Position numbers and translations under genes: made by a program. From Paenibacillus sp. V4I7 (lineage in GTDB: Bacteria > Bacillota > Bacilli > Paenibacillales > NBRC-103111), in assembly GCF_030817275.1 (NCBI RefSeq), contig NZ_JAUSZD010000002.1, forward strand, positions 1,302,001 to 1,366,000: DNA of 64,000 nt, written 5' to 3'. Below the pieces are notes generated by a model that was given only the letters and a program-made list of their open reading frames with translations, ran no database searches and was not told the DNA's origin. Within the stretch, counting starts at the first letter, position 1; every line of letters begins with the position of its first letter. Positions 56,009 through 64,000 of this stretch are shown piece by piece.

Positions 56009-57052
56009 ATGCCGAAGATAATATTCGACGAAGAAATGATCCGGTCGGCTATCGACCGGGTAGTAGAACGTACGTTCAAGATGGATTTTAGCTGGGATTG
56101 GCCGGGTGGGGTTGCATTTTATGGCGTGTGCGAAGCTTATGCTGCTACAGGCAGGCAAGAGTACTTAACCAAATTGCAAGCTTGGGTCGACGAAAATATG
56201 GAGGACGGGCTGCCGAAGCTATCAGTAAACGCGGTATCAATCGGACATTCCATGCTTACCTTATATCAAGTAACGCAGGATAAGAAATATTTGGATGCAG
56301 CGACGGATATGGCGGAGTATCTAACACACGAGGCCGTGCGTTTTGATGACGGTATTTTCCAGCATACCGTTAATTCGGAAACATACAATTTCCCAGAACA
56401 GGCTTGGGTGGATACGATGTTCATGGCCGGGTACTTCTTGCTTCGCATCGGAACCCTACTTAAGCGTCAAGATTACATTGAGGATGGGCTCAAGCAGTAT
56501 CACGGACATGAGAATTTCCTGCAGGATCCGGTGTCGAATTTGTATTTTCATGGATGGGACAACATTGCGAGAAACAACCTTTCCGCTATCCATTGGGCGC
56601 GCGGCAATTCCTGGGCAGCCCTGACAATGGCCCGGGCGCTCGACCTTGTTCCAGTTACGCATCCGTCCTTCATGATCATCGACGGTTCACTTCGCGATCA
56701 ACTGAGCGCACTCGTACGCCTTCAGGATGAATTGGGGCTGTGGCATACGATCGTTGATGAGCCGACCTCCCCGCTGGAGACTTCGGGTTCGGCGGGAATA
56801 GCGACAGCATTATTATCGCGCGGCCGCTTATACAATAAGTACACGCAGAAGTCGATCGACGGCATCTTAGCGCGCATTACCGCAGATGGCACGGTAATCG
56901 GAGTTTCGGCTGGCACTGCGGTCATGAACGATGCGGAAGGATATAAGAACGTACCGGATAAACGCATTCAGGGTTGGGGACAAGGGCTGACGCTGGCTTT
57001 CCTTGCCGCGGTGCTGGGCTCGCAGAAAAATCTGTTCGGTCACGGCTGCTGA
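56009..57052 (+). CDS. Unsaturated rhamnogalacturonyl hydrolase, GH88/GH105
   Basis: This 347-residue cytoplasmic alpha/alpha-barrel enzyme has YNFPEQAWVDTMFMAGYFL with Asp135 at the conserved catalytic-site position of YteR/YesR, IHWARGNSWAALTMARAL, and LETSGSAGIATALLSRGRLY. It would remove the 4,5-unsaturated uronic acid from lyase products of rhamnogalacturonan or pectin. I chose the ATG at 56009 because GGAGAGGAG ends nine bases before it. A longer frame from 55946 has no ribosome site and passes through the preceding hairpin. It is related to but distinct from the enzyme at 20321. Confidence 0.9.
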   Translation: MPKIIFDEEMIRSAIDRVVERTFKMDFSWDWPGGVAFYGVCEAYAATGRQEYLTKLQAWVDENMEDGLPKLSVNAVSIGHSMLTLYQVTQDKKYLDAATDMAEYLTHEAVRFDDGIFQHTVNSETYNFPEQAWVDTMFMAGYFLLRIGTLLKRQDYIEDGLKQYHGHENFLQDPVSNLYFHGWDNIARNNLSAIHWARGNSWAALTMARALDLVPVTHPSFMIIDGSLRDQLSALVRLQDELGLWHTIVDEPTSPLETSGSAGIATALLSRGRLYNKYTQKSIDGILARITADGTVIGVSAGTAVMNDAEGYKNVPDKRIQGWGQGLTLAFLAAVLGSQKNLFGHGC

Positions 57053-57088
57053 GATCACTATCATACTTGCTTAAATGGGCAGATATGC

Positions 57089-57148
57089 TCCCCATAAGGT
57101 AGACAGGTGAAATAATGAAAATCTGTTTATCCTATGGGGGGCTTTTTG
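57089..57148 (+). terminator. Large terminator hairpin
   Basis: CCCCATAAGGTAGACAG pairs with CTGTTTATCCTATGGGG with two G-T pairs and one mismatch around a 16-base loop, followed by GGCTTTTTG. It ends the importer/GH105 transcript. Confidence 0.7.
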
Positions 57149-57168
57149 TGCAACTACAAAATAGCAAC

Positions 57169-57372
57169 CAGTGACAACGAGTGCAACTAAAGACTATTTG
57201 CGGTATTGCTACAAGAAAGGCATTTGGCAGCCGATCTGAACAAGCAAGGACTATCGACGGCAATCCAAGCCTCCCGGTATGATAGAACAACAGTTTCTCA
57301 GTCCTAAGCCGAAAGGAAGGAAGTAGCATGCAAGCTAGGTTTAGGGTTGTAAAGAGTAGGATCACCGCCTAA
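57169..57372 (+). repeat. Copy 2 of the promoter/leader, with a truncated leader peptide
   Basis: This stretch repeats 52366-52526: CAGTGACAACGAG, ACTATTTGCGG, GATCTGAACAAGCAAGGACT, ATCGACGGCAA, TATGAT (57278-57283), AAAGGAAGG and ATGCAA follow in the same order. The ATG at 57328 opens MQARFRVVKSRITA and then stops, in place of the permease start. A transcript from this -10 would continue into the regulator gene at 57472, so copy 2 probably serves as its promoter. Confidence 0.65.
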
Positions 57373-57471
57373 TAGGAAACCTATATTATTCCAGATAAAT
57401 GAAAATAGACACTCTACAGAATTTTCATGTAAACTTGAAGTACTGTCATGGAACTATAACTTGGAGGCATT

Positions 57472-59739
57472 ATGCGATTTCGGTCCTCGTCCTATTTATT
57501 AAAGCTGATGTTATTGTCCATCTTGATCGGCACCATACCGGTCATTCTGCTGGGCACCTTTGCCTATTACAATTCCTCCCGAACCGTACAGGAGAAAGTA
57601 AACGAAAGCAATAAGCAGCTTCTGCAGCAAATGCAGATGCGTGTCGAGCAGACGCTGAGGACGATTGATAACTCGGCAACGCAGCTTCTGCAATCACCCG
57701 TCGTCACCGGCGCCTTCGAGAAAGATATATCCAATTATGATTTCGAAATGGTGCATGAACTGTATAAAGGAATTTCGCTGATTCAAACCTACGAGCTTGG
57801 CATCAGTGATGTTTTTCTGTTCAGCACAAGCAAGAAATGGATGGTCACAAGCAAAGGGGTTAATGAATACATTTCCCCGGACTTCAGGCCGCAGTTAGAG
57901 GCATTCTCCCGTATAGCGGGAGGCTCCTTCTGGACAAGTAGTCCGGATGATCTACCGAATTCCTTTCAGTCCATCTACTTTGTAAAGAAGTATCCAATTA
58001 ACTCTGTCGATCCGACTGGGATTATCTGCGTCGTGCTCTCGTCTGATGTGATAAAGGAGCTTGATGCGTTTCAAAACGGCAAGCTCGACAGTACTTTTAT
58101 TCTGGATAAGAATTTCCATATCATTGATCATCGCGACCGTACTCAGCTGGGAACTAGCATGTCGGGTCAAACTTACTTAAAGCCCCTCCTCGAAACGAAG
58201 GATGCTTTCGGCCAATATGCTACCGAGCTGGATGAAGAGGTAGTCACTGTCACCTTCCGGAAGTCCTCCTATAACGGCTGGAGCTATGTCTCCGTAGCCT
58301 CAAACGAGCAAGTGAACGAACAGAATAAAATCATCGGCTGGATTACTCTACTCGTATGTATGGTCATCTTGCTGGTCACGCTGATACTAGCTTGGTTCGG
58401 ATCAAAGAGGATGTACAGTCCGATTCAATCCATCTATACCGCTCTCACCAGCATTCCTTCCTCAGTTGATGAGGGGAAGCCAAACGGCGAGCTTCAGGTT
58501 ATAGGGGAACGCGTCGATTATTTGATCAGAAATCAGTCCCTGATTATGAATGAGCTCAAGGGGCAGCAGGTGCAGCTTAAGGAATTTTTCATGCAAAAAT
58601 TGTTTAGCGGTACGATCCATCCTGGAGATTTTGAGGAAAAATTGAGCTTGTACGGTTTGGAAAAGCTTTGGCCCTCCATGTGCGTGGTTGCCGTTCAAAT
58701 CGATACACTGAAGGATACCAGGTATGAAGAGGCGAATCGGGATTTGCTCATGTTTGCAATCAGCAATATCGTCGGTGAGCTTGTACTGACAGAGCAAAGG
58801 CTGGTACCAATTGTCAGATCGGATTGCCAAGTGACTCTGATTGGTTCATCAAAAGAGGGGACGGACTTTAAAGAGCAGATTTTCACACTGTCCGACGAGA
58901 TCCAAAAAGCCATTTTTCAATATTTAGAGATTAAAGTGAGCATCGGAATCAGCAGTCCTTTTAGCTCGCTCTCGGATAGCCAGCAGGCGCTGCATGAAGC
59001 TATGACCTCGTTGAAGTATAGGGTAGGACTGGGGCAAGAGTCGATTTTGTTTATTGAGGATGTGCAGCCACAGAAGAGCAATCTGTATATGTTCCCGCAA
59101 GAAGGGGAGCATGCCTTGTTCGATGCGATCCGAGCAGGAGATCTGGAGCAGTCGGAGCTGGCCTTGAAGCATTTTATCGGAGAGCTGTTCCAGCCCCATA
59201 CGCAGCATCGGGACTATCAGCTGTCATTGATGCGTCTGCTGGTCGATCTCCTTAAATTCGGGCAGGAATTGTCCATCCCCTTGGACCGGATTGCAGAGGA
59301 TGAAGCCTCATTGATTCAGTCTCTGTTCAAGCTTCGGAACGTGAATGAGATGGAGCACTGGTTCTGGTCGATGTTTGTGTATCCTTACATTCAGGAGCTG
59401 GGCAATCGTCGCGATTGCCAATTCAAGCATATTTCAGAAGCGGTAATCGATATGATTAGGCGGGAGTTTGATTCGGAGCTGACACTCGAGAAGTGTTCTT
59501 CCCGCATCAACTATCATCCCCACTATGTGAGCCGTGTTTTCCGTCAGGAGACCGGCATTAATTTCGGCGATTATTTAACGCAGTATCGAATTGACGTGGC
59601 TAAGAAATGGCTTAAGGAGTCCGATTTGAAGATTATTGAAATCTCCGAGCGATTGCAGTACAACAACTCCGCTAACTTTATTCGCTCCTTTCGCAAAATG
59701 GTAGGCATGACGCCAGGGCAATACCGTGAAGAGGGGTAA
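57472..59739 (+). CDS. Membrane-anchored AraC family regulator with extracellular sensor
   Basis: This 755-residue one-component regulator is paralogous to 18019: helix 1 at about 9-29, an extracellular sensor region, helix 2 at about 286-309 (IIGWITLLVCMVILLVTLILAWFG), a GGDEF-like remnant (VSIGISSPFSSLSDSQQALHEA), and a C-terminal AraC HTH from about 655 (HPHYVSRVFRQETG, LQYNNSANFIRSFRKMVG, MTPGQYREEG). CTTGGAGGC precedes the ATG. The duplicated promoter upstream suggests that it activates both its own gene and the importer operon. Confidence 0.9.
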   Translation: MRFRSSSYLLKLMLLSILIGTIPVILLGTFAYYNSSRTVQEKVNESNKQLLQQMQMRVEQTLRTIDNSATQLLQSPVVTGAFEKDISNYDFEMVHELYKGISLIQTYELGISDVFLFSTSKKWMVTSKGVNEYISPDFRPQLEAFSRIAGGSFWTSSPDDLPNSFQSIYFVKKYPINSVDPTGIICVVLSSDVIKELDAFQNGKLDSTFILDKNFHIIDHRDRTQLGTSMSGQTYLKPLLETKDAFGQYATELDEEVVTVTFRKSSYNGWSYVSVASNEQVNEQNKIIGWITLLVCMVILLVTLILAWFGSKRMYSPIQSIYTALTSIPSSVDEGKPNGELQVIGERVDYLIRNQSLIMNELKGQQVQLKEFFMQKLFSGTIHPGDFEEKLSLYGLEKLWPSMCVVAVQIDTLKDTRYEEANRDLLMFAISNIVGELVLTEQRLVPIVRSDCQVTLIGSSKEGTDFKEQIFTLSDEIQKAIFQYLEIKVSIGISSPFSSLSDSQQALHEAMTSLKYRVGLGQESILFIEDVQPQKSNLYMFPQEGEHALFDAIRAGDLEQSELALKHFIGELFQPHTQHRDYQLSLMRLLVDLLKFGQELSIPLDRIAEDEASLIQSLFKLRNVNEMEHWFWSMFVYPYIQELGNRRDCQFKHISEAVIDMIRREFDSELTLEKCSSRINYHPHYVSRVFRQETGINFGDYLTQYRIDVAKKWLKESDLKIIEISERLQYNNSANFIRSFRKMVGMTPGQYREEG

Positions 59740-59818
59740 AGTTAAGCTGCTTAAAGCATAAAAATGACATAATCGTTGTATTGGGGGAGTTTGCTTTGAG
59801 GCGGCTCCTCTTTTGGTT

Positions 59819-59840
59819 TATTGAACTAACGGGCAGGATT
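59819..59840. repeat. Copy of the ACTAACGGGCAGG intergenic motif
   Basis: TATTGAACTAACGGGCAGGA matches the copy at 177 and the left arm of the palindrome at 3561. It lies in an otherwise empty 250-bp interval after the AraC gene. Confidence 0.45.
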
Positions 59841-59990
59841 GCGTGGTGGTTGAACCTTAATCGTCAGCTGTTGGCTAAAATTACCATATGTCTAAAGGCT
59901 TCTCTATGAACAATTCCGTGCATAAGATTCATCATGGGACAACCGCACAACGGCAAAAGCCCAAATACATGCACATGGAAGGAGTTCTAA

Positions 59991-60734
59991 ATGAAGAAAG
60001 TTTTGATCTTTTGGATAATGGTGTTGTCACTGTTGATCGGTACAAGCTCGGCTTACGCAGAAACATCACAATTAACAACCATTGTCGAGAACGTGGAGGT
60101 CGGATACACCTATGAAATCGGTGTGAACGTAAATGAAACGGGGATCAACTTTCGTTCAGGCCCGGGAACGCAATTCGACCGTATCCGCTATTTTGCTCCA
60201 GGAGAAGAATTCAGAGTCATAGAACGTGTAACCGGAACAACTTGGGCGAAGGTAAAAGATGCAGCTGGCATTATTGGCTTTGTAACTACCCAACCACAAT
60301 ATACACTCTTTCGAACGGTAAAAGTTGTCCCCGCTTGGGAAGTAAAGGCGGAAGCGATCATTGCTACTGGAAAAGAATACCTCGGCGTTCCTTATAAATT
60401 TGGCACAGAGTACGAGAATGATGGACTTTTTGATTGTTCATCCTTTATGCAATACATTTTTAGTAAACACGGTATTGCTTTACCTCGGACTTCAAAATTG
60501 CAAAGCCAAATAGGAAAAACAGTTTCCTTTGAAAACGCCCGTAAAGGTGACCTGATTTTCTTTGATGTGGTTTCCAGTCGGGAGGGTATAGACCATGTAG
60601 GGCTATATATGGGCAAGGACGATCAGGGGCAGGATATCATGATTCATTCAAACCCAAGCGGTAATGGCGTGAATATCAAGGTTCTGGATCCATTGTGGAA
60701 GGGCCGTGTAGTCAAGGTGCAGCGATTAATTTAA
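59991..60734 (+). CDS. Secreted SH3 and NlpC/P60 domain cell-wall hydrolase
   Basis: This 247-residue protein has a signal peptide (about 1-23, cleavage after SAYA). A bacterial SH3 domain at about 40-100 (GINFRSGPGTQFDRI, TTWAKVKDAAGIIGFV) binds peptidoglycan. An NlpC/P60 peptidase domain from about 118 has catalytic Cys149 in LFDCSSFMQYIF, His202 in IDHVGLYMG and His219 in IMIHSNPSG, giving a complete triad. It likely cuts the D-Glu-meso-diaminopimelate bond in peptide stems as an autolysin or endopeptidase. AAGGAGTTCTAA precedes the ATG. It stands alone. Confidence 0.93.
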   Translation: MKKVLIFWIMVLSLLIGTSSAYAETSQLTTIVENVEVGYTYEIGVNVNETGINFRSGPGTQFDRIRYFAPGEEFRVIERVTGTTWAKVKDAAGIIGFVTTQPQYTLFRTVKVVPAWEVKAEAIIATGKEYLGVPYKFGTEYENDGLFDCSSFMQYIFSKHGIALPRTSKLQSQIGKTVSFENARKGDLIFFDVVSSREGIDHVGLYMGKDDQGQDIMIHSNPSGNGVNIKVLDPLWKGRVVKVQRLI

Positions 60735-60798
60735 CCCTTTGATGAATTATTCTAACGGGGTGAACTGCAGTACACAATGAAGAGAAGGCAGTCGGGGA

Positions 60799-60880
60799 GG
60801 ACTTTTAAGAGGATAGGAAGCCGAAAGGTGTGGCACATTAACTGCGAAAAAGATGGCTATCGATTCCGGAATTTGGTTGC
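60799..60880 (+). pseudogene. Vestige of the 3' end of a second GH2 glucuronidase gene
   Basis: Compared base by base with the end of the glucuronidase gene (46400-46482), this stretch aligns with one single-base gap: GGAAGCCGAAAGG against GAAAGCCGAAATA, TGGCACATTAACTGCGAAAA against GGCACATGAACTTCGTAG, and GATTCCGGAATTTGG against CATTCCGGAATTCGG. It encodes traces of LRKRWLSIPEFG but carries a frameshift and a stop. It is a dead remnant of a paralogous gene. The rest of 60735-61263 holds only a terminator and one repeat copy. Confidence 0.55.
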
Positions 60881-60977
60881 GGAGTTGTGCCAGGGTCTTC
60901 TCCAGTATGGGGGAGACCGCTTCTTTTACTTAGGTGTTTATTAACATTATTATTTTTCATTTCTGTCCTGTCGGGTC

Positions 60978-61002
60978 ACCGCGTAAATCGCGGTTTTTTT
61001 GT
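60978..61002 (+). terminator. Short terminator
   Basis: ACCGCG pairs with CGCGGT around TAAAT, followed by TTTTTTGTTTT. Confidence 0.7.
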
Positions 61003-61108
61003 TTTATGGATAAAGTTGTTGTCACCGCCAATCCCGATTTTGACAAGAACATTATCTCATTCCCGAAGTATGTACACTGTAAATTAAAAATGAATCCCTT
61101 AGTCGGTT

Positions 61109-61128
61109 ATTCAATTAACGGGCAGGTT
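61109..61128. repeat. Copy of the TAACGGGCAGG intergenic motif
   Basis: ATTCAATTAACGGGCAGGTT matches the copies at 177 and 59819 with one change (ATTAACG for ACTAACG). Confidence 0.4.
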
Positions 61129-61263
61129 TAACAGAACTATTTCTCAATAATAAAACCGGCTGCCGGCATATTCGCATATTCGGAAGCCTGTTCAATATTA
61201 TATTTCATTTAGTAAGTAGAAAGTAACGGATGAGAAATATGTTGACTATGAGGAGGGACAACA

Positions 61264-61584
61264 GTGGAAAATAATGAACTGATAGCAAGATTGAAAAATG
61301 TTTGTAAGGAGCTGATACTACAACTAAGAGGTAATAACGGCGAAAATGGAAATGCATTGATTGATAGTAATTTGATTAGTGCTTTGCACTCATACATTGA
61401 TTTGTATAAACAGTCAATAAGTAATGATAGTATGGTTTCTAAAGAGATTGTCGGTATTCTACTTAATACTTGTAGTAGATTTTACATTCAAAGCAAATAC
61501 TCAAAGAACTCGGATGATTTGTTGGAAGAATTCGATAGGATAAACGGTAAATTATTGGGGATATTTGTACCAAAGGACATGTAA
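61264..61584 (+). CDS. Hypothetical protein, 106 residues
   Basis: This is a small, largely helical soluble protein (LIARLKNVCKELILQLRG, LISALHSYIDLYKQSI, KEIVGILLNTCSRFYIQS, LLEEFDRINGKLLGIF). The GTG start follows GAGGAGGGACAAC, a good ribosome site. Its size, acidity and isolation would suit a small immunity-type or regulatory protein, but no family is recognised and no toxin partner is visible. The palindromic repeat at 61594 follows its stop. Confidence 0.55.
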   Translation: MENNELIARLKNVCKELILQLRGNNGENGNALIDSNLISALHSYIDLYKQSISNDSMVSKEIVGILLNTCSRFYIQSKYSKNSDDLLEEFDRINGKLLGIFVPKDM

Positions 61585-61593
61585 TTTTCATTC

Positions 61594-61662
61594 AGACTAA
61601 CGCAGAACGATAGTTGAACATCGAAAGGGCTGCTGTGGTAGCCCTTCATTACGGGCAGATTA
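61594..61662. repeat. Palindromic repeat plus AGGGCT hairpin
   Basis: GACTAACGCAGAACGATAGT is followed by CATCGAAAGGGCTGC, and GGTAGCCCTTCATTACGGGC completes a stem (AAGGGCT with AGCCCTT). The first two parts match the copy at 3062. Confidence 0.55.
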
Positions 61663-61740
61663 AGTGAATGAATGTTTCCCAAAGTTTTTGGACAAATTAA
61701 CTGGAAAATGGCGGTAGCTGCCTGCTAGGGGCTGGGTGAA

Positions 61741-62019
61741 TTGTGGCATAACACATGCCGGGGTTCAACTTTTATAAATATAACAGGAAATCTGTATATC
61801 GATTTATTAATCATAATGATAATAGGTTTGATTTTCATTGGTTTTAGTTTTCCTGGAGTTTATTCCGAGTATAAGGACGTAAAGCAGGAAGAGAATCGGA
61901 TATGGAAAATAATTTGGGTGCTGTTGATGACGGTCTCTCATAATATGGGAGCACTTGCTTTCGGTTGCATTCTTTTCTTGGTTTCAATTTCAAGCATGAT
62001 TTTAGAATTGACATGCTAA
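61741..62019 (+). CDS. Small two-helix membrane protein, uncertain start
   Basis: The frame from a TTG encodes up to 92 residues with two hydrophobic helices (LYIDLLIIMIIGLIFIGFSF and MGALAFGCILFLVSISSMIL) separated by a charged loop (YKDVKQEENRIWK). No convincing ribosome site precedes the TTG. An ATG at 61816 lies inside helix 1, so the true start is unclear, or the gene has lost its 5' end. The function is unknown. Confidence 0.35.
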   Translation: MWHNTCRGSTFINITGNLYIDLLIIMIIGLIFIGFSFPGVYSEYKDVKQEENRIWKIIWVLLMTVSHNMGALAFGCILFLVSISSMILELTC

Positions 62020-62140
62020 CTGAGCATATATTTAACCTCGCAGATTCCCCCTTGTGATTGGAGCCTTGCAAGCTAACGGATCAATTTAACTAAACGTCAA
62101 ATAAATTGTACCGTTTTCGCGACGGGTTAACCAGAAAGTA

Positions 62141-62176
62141 AAAAACTCACCTAAAGTTAGGTGAGTTTTCTTTTAA
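62141..62176. terminator. Bidirectional terminator
   Basis: AAAAACTCACCT pairs with AGGTGAGTTTT around AAAGTT. It has T-rich ends on both strands and closes the two small minus-strand genes. Confidence 0.85.
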
Positions 62177-62393
62177 GAGTTGTTCTGTTGTTGAGGGGGC
62201 TTAACGATATAATCTCGCTAATTCTTATGGCTATAGGTCTCTGTCCTGAAATGATAACAAGGACGTCTTTGCCGACAATTCTTAAAACGCCGTCGAATTC
62301 AGCTGAACCGGCTTCATCGACGGCGAGTGCGGTTGTGGAAATGAATACCCGTCTTCCTAATAATCTTCGTACTCTCTGCCGGAAAGTTAACAT
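62157..62393 (-). CDS. Small beta-rich hypothetical protein, paralogue of the gene upstream
   Basis: This 78-residue basic protein begins FRQRVRRLLGRRVFIST, continues FDGVLRIVGKDVLVII and ends RPIAIRISEIISLSPLNN. It shares the pattern GRR-hydrophobic-IxT, FxGxxRxxGKD, and IxIRxxEIxxLxP with the protein at 62421-62669, so the two are tandem duplicates. The pattern suggests a small SH3- or Sm-like barrel, as in DUF2642-type proteins of spore formers, but I cannot assign a family firmly. AAGGAAAGGGG precedes the ATG on the minus strand. The gene overlaps one arm of the terminator. Confidence 0.6.
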   Translation of the reverse strand: MLTFRQRVRRLLGRRVFISTTALAVDEAGSAEFDGVLRIVGKDVLVIISGQRPIAIRISEIISLSPLNNRTTLKRKLT

Positions 62394-62420
62394 CTAAAAA
62401 CCCCTTTCCTTATCGTTTAC

Positions 62421-62669
62421 CTAAGGTTTCCTCTTATTTCTTGTTCTCGGTCTCGGTGTGACCAAAGCAACGATCTCATCGTTTCTAATAATGATGCGTC
62501 TTCTCTCATCCGTAATAAAACAAATGAAATCTTTTCCTGCTTCGCGAATCATACCTTGGAATCTTGCAGGTTCAGGGGTTCCGTTTAAGCCGCGGGGCGA
62601 GCCTGTTGTAATAATGACAGCACGTCTACCAATAAACATCCTGGCGAAGTTTTTGAAAGTTAAATTCAC
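62421..62669 (-). CDS. Small beta-rich hypothetical protein
   Basis: This 82-residue basic protein contains FARMFIGRRAVIITTGSPRG, ARFQGMIREAGKDFICFITD and RRRIIIRNDEIVALVTPRP, with a very basic end (RTRNKRKP). I chose the GTG at 62667-62669 because GAAGGGGAG lies seven to eight bases upstream. A longer frame to 62816 is without ribosome site and reads through likely non-coding DNA. It lies 27 bp before its paralogue at 62157-62393 and is probably co-transcribed with it. A role in the spore or cell surface is possible but not shown. Confidence 0.6.
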   Translation of the reverse strand: MNLTFKNFARMFIGRRAVIITTGSPRGLNGTPEPARFQGMIREAGKDFICFITDERRRIIIRNDEIVALVTPRPRTRNKRKP

Positions 62670-62844
62670 AAATAATCTCCCCTTCCTGAAGATAGCAGCA
62701 ATGCTGGACGTGAAGGTTGATTTGAATATTTTCTTTCCGCTATCAGGTACTACAGAATATGTGAATAACGAAAAAAGGAAACGGTGGCTCCTATTTTTTA
62801 TCGAGATTTGAAGCATTTCTTTGCCCTAGCGGCAATAAATTGGT

Positions 62845-63596
62845 TCAAGTCTCGTTTTTACGATGCCTTAGATGTGCAGCCTTCTCTAGCCCTGTAGTTC
62901 CGCCAGCTCGTTTCATGTGCTTTCTCCAGCTTGCTATGACTTCTGCTGCTGTAGTCACTCCATGTTAAGTCTGTTGGACAGGGAACTCATAAAGTGTCGC
63001 CGTGGATCGTTTGCAGGTCCAATCCGAAAAAACTGATGTATATTCGGGGAAACGGATATCCAGCCAGCGAATGATTCGGTTCTGAAGCCGTATGCAATTC
63101 GCAACCCAAAACTTTCGATCGCTCATGATAACGCGCAACCTTTGAAAAGAATGCGATTGCTTCGTGTATTCAGAGTAATAACCCCGACTGACAACATCCG
63201 CGATGACAAGAGCGTCCTTCGGATCATTTTTGGAAGGAGAATTATCTCTATTCTCTTTGTTTCTCTTCGTCGTAACAGGGTTCACTAGAACAACGCTTAA
63301 CCTCTGTTCTACCAGCCAATTCGCTAGATTAAACCAATAGTGCCCCGTCGGTTCCATTCCAATTATTATGCTGTTCAAACGGTGTTTCTGCTGCAACTCA
63401 TTCATCCAACGTCCAAACCTTTCAAACCCTTTCTTGCTGTGGTAAACGTAAGATGTCGTTTAGAAAGAACGATTCCGCGAAAGTTCGTTGCCTGTGCAAC
63501 ATGTGCATCCTTCGCCATATCGATGCCAATTACTAAGTGAGATGGAGTAATTCGTTCTATCCGTAGATTTTGTTCATCTGATTGCTTAAACTTCAT
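62845..63596 (-). pseudogene. IS110 family transposase, degraded
   Basis: Starting at the ATG at 63594-63596 after AAGGAGGCG, the frame gives HLVIGIDMAKDAHVAQATNF with the first catalytic Asp of the DEDD site. A frameshift near 63430 moves into the frame carrying IIIGMEPTGHYWFNLANWL (catalytic Glu) and KNDPKDALVIADVV (catalytic Asp pair). An in-frame TAA follows FPVQQT at about 62967, after which EVIASWRKHMKRAGGTTGLE continues the same frame to a stop at 62845. The C-terminal half with the Ser-containing domain is absent. The element is inactive. No IS ends were identified. Confidence 0.8.
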
Positions 63597-63683
63597 AATA
63601 AGAGCGCCTCCTTGATGGTGTTGGGTTTCAAACCCGTGGACAAACCCTTCATACCGAGGCGCTCCTTTTTTGACAAAGACCAT

Positions 63684-63815
63684 TTTTTAGGTCCTACAGG
63701 AAGGTTCAACAGGCTGCCGACTACCAACTGCCTGGGCCGATTAACTGAAGAGGATATTTTAGAAAATAAATGGCTTTTGGAACGATGGGGATATAAGGAC
63801 AATAACAAACTCTAG
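63684..63815 (+). pseudogene. Orphan C-terminal fragment
   Basis: A plus-strand frame ends ITEE-like: RLTEEDILENKWLLERWGYK then DNNKL and a stop. It lies just outside the IS110 5' end, so it may be the tail of a gene interrupted by the insertion. The family is not recognised and there is no start. Confidence 0.25.
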
Positions 63816-63931
63816 TCTTTTTAGTATAGGTGTGTTTAATCCAAGCGATGATGAAATGGTAACGTTCTTAACGGAATATTGGAGTGTTACAATTTACCAG
63901 TAGCACAACTACGTTTAATTTGTGAGCGTAC

Positions 63932-63957
63932 TAAACTAACGGAGAACGTTAGTTCAT
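63932..63957. repeat. Palindromic repeat copy
   Basis: AACTAACG and CGTTAGTT flank GAGAA, the same arms and loop length as the copy at 3561, followed by GAGGCTGCC which recalls the second module. The window ends before the copy can be read in full. Confidence 0.55.
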
Positions 63958-64000
63958 ATTAAATACACAACGAGGCTGCCACGGAAACGATCGACGGCCT

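Overview
The window looks like chromosomal DNA from a Paenibacillus-type soil or plant-associated Bacillota. Supporting signs are strong AGGAGG-type ribosome binding sites with frequent TTG and GTG starts, a Spo0M homologue, YesM/YesN two-component systems, large membrane-anchored AraC regulators, and repeated LplB/YtcP/LplA-type sugar ABC transporters beside glycoside hydrolases. No rRNA, tRNA, CRISPR array or intact prophage was seen.

Layout. 0-4.6 kb: an AraC regulator, a short-chain dehydrogenase (SDR), a small hypothetical gene, then a graveyard of truncated genes (GNAT, CBO0543 membrane protein, BTAD regulator) mixed with a palindromic intergenic repeat. 4.9-12.4 kb: a YesM kinase, YesN regulator and orphan solute-binding lipoprotein in one operon, followed by levansucrase (sacB) and endolevanase (levB). 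13.3-21.4 kb: a stalk-domain protein, then an ABC importer, membrane AraC regulator and GH88/GH105 hydrolase (pectin, rhamnogalacturonan). 21.7-24.3 kb: a LysR regulator divergent from galactarate dehydratase. 24.5-32.2 kb: membrane AraC regulator, importer and GH43 enzyme. 32.4-47.4 kb: a locus with GH1, two SDRs, two permeases, a large tannase-like hydrolase, a YesMN pair, a binding protein and a GH2 beta-glucuronidase. 47.8-52.1 kb: FMN reductase, a broken aldo/keto reductase, a secreted FAD oxidoreductase and Spo0M. 52.4-59.7 kb: a second importer/GH105/AraC cluster paralogous to the one at 14-21 kb. 60-64 kb: an NlpC/P60 protein, small genes, a vestige of a second GH2 gene, two small paralogues and a broken IS110-family transposase.

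The most interesting part is the 32.4-47.4 kb locus. Four of its transcription units are preceded by the same element: two direct repeats of a box near AAGTCGTCAAAGCGTTAGT, phased exactly 23 bp apart, ending 19-20 bp before a TATGAT-like -10 hexamer, with no recognisable -35. A fifth, weaker copy lies before the first SDR. These are very probably sites for the AraC-type response regulator encoded inside the locus, which would make the scattered genes one regulon for uptake and breakdown of a glucuronide-bearing, probably acylated, plant glycoside. The substrate is inferred, not shown.

Other notable points are a ~160-bp promoter/leader carried twice in the second GH105 cluster, levB lacking a canonical start codon for its signal peptide, an SBP-kinase-regulator operon beside the levan genes, and a palindromic repeat family seen only near the two ends of the window.
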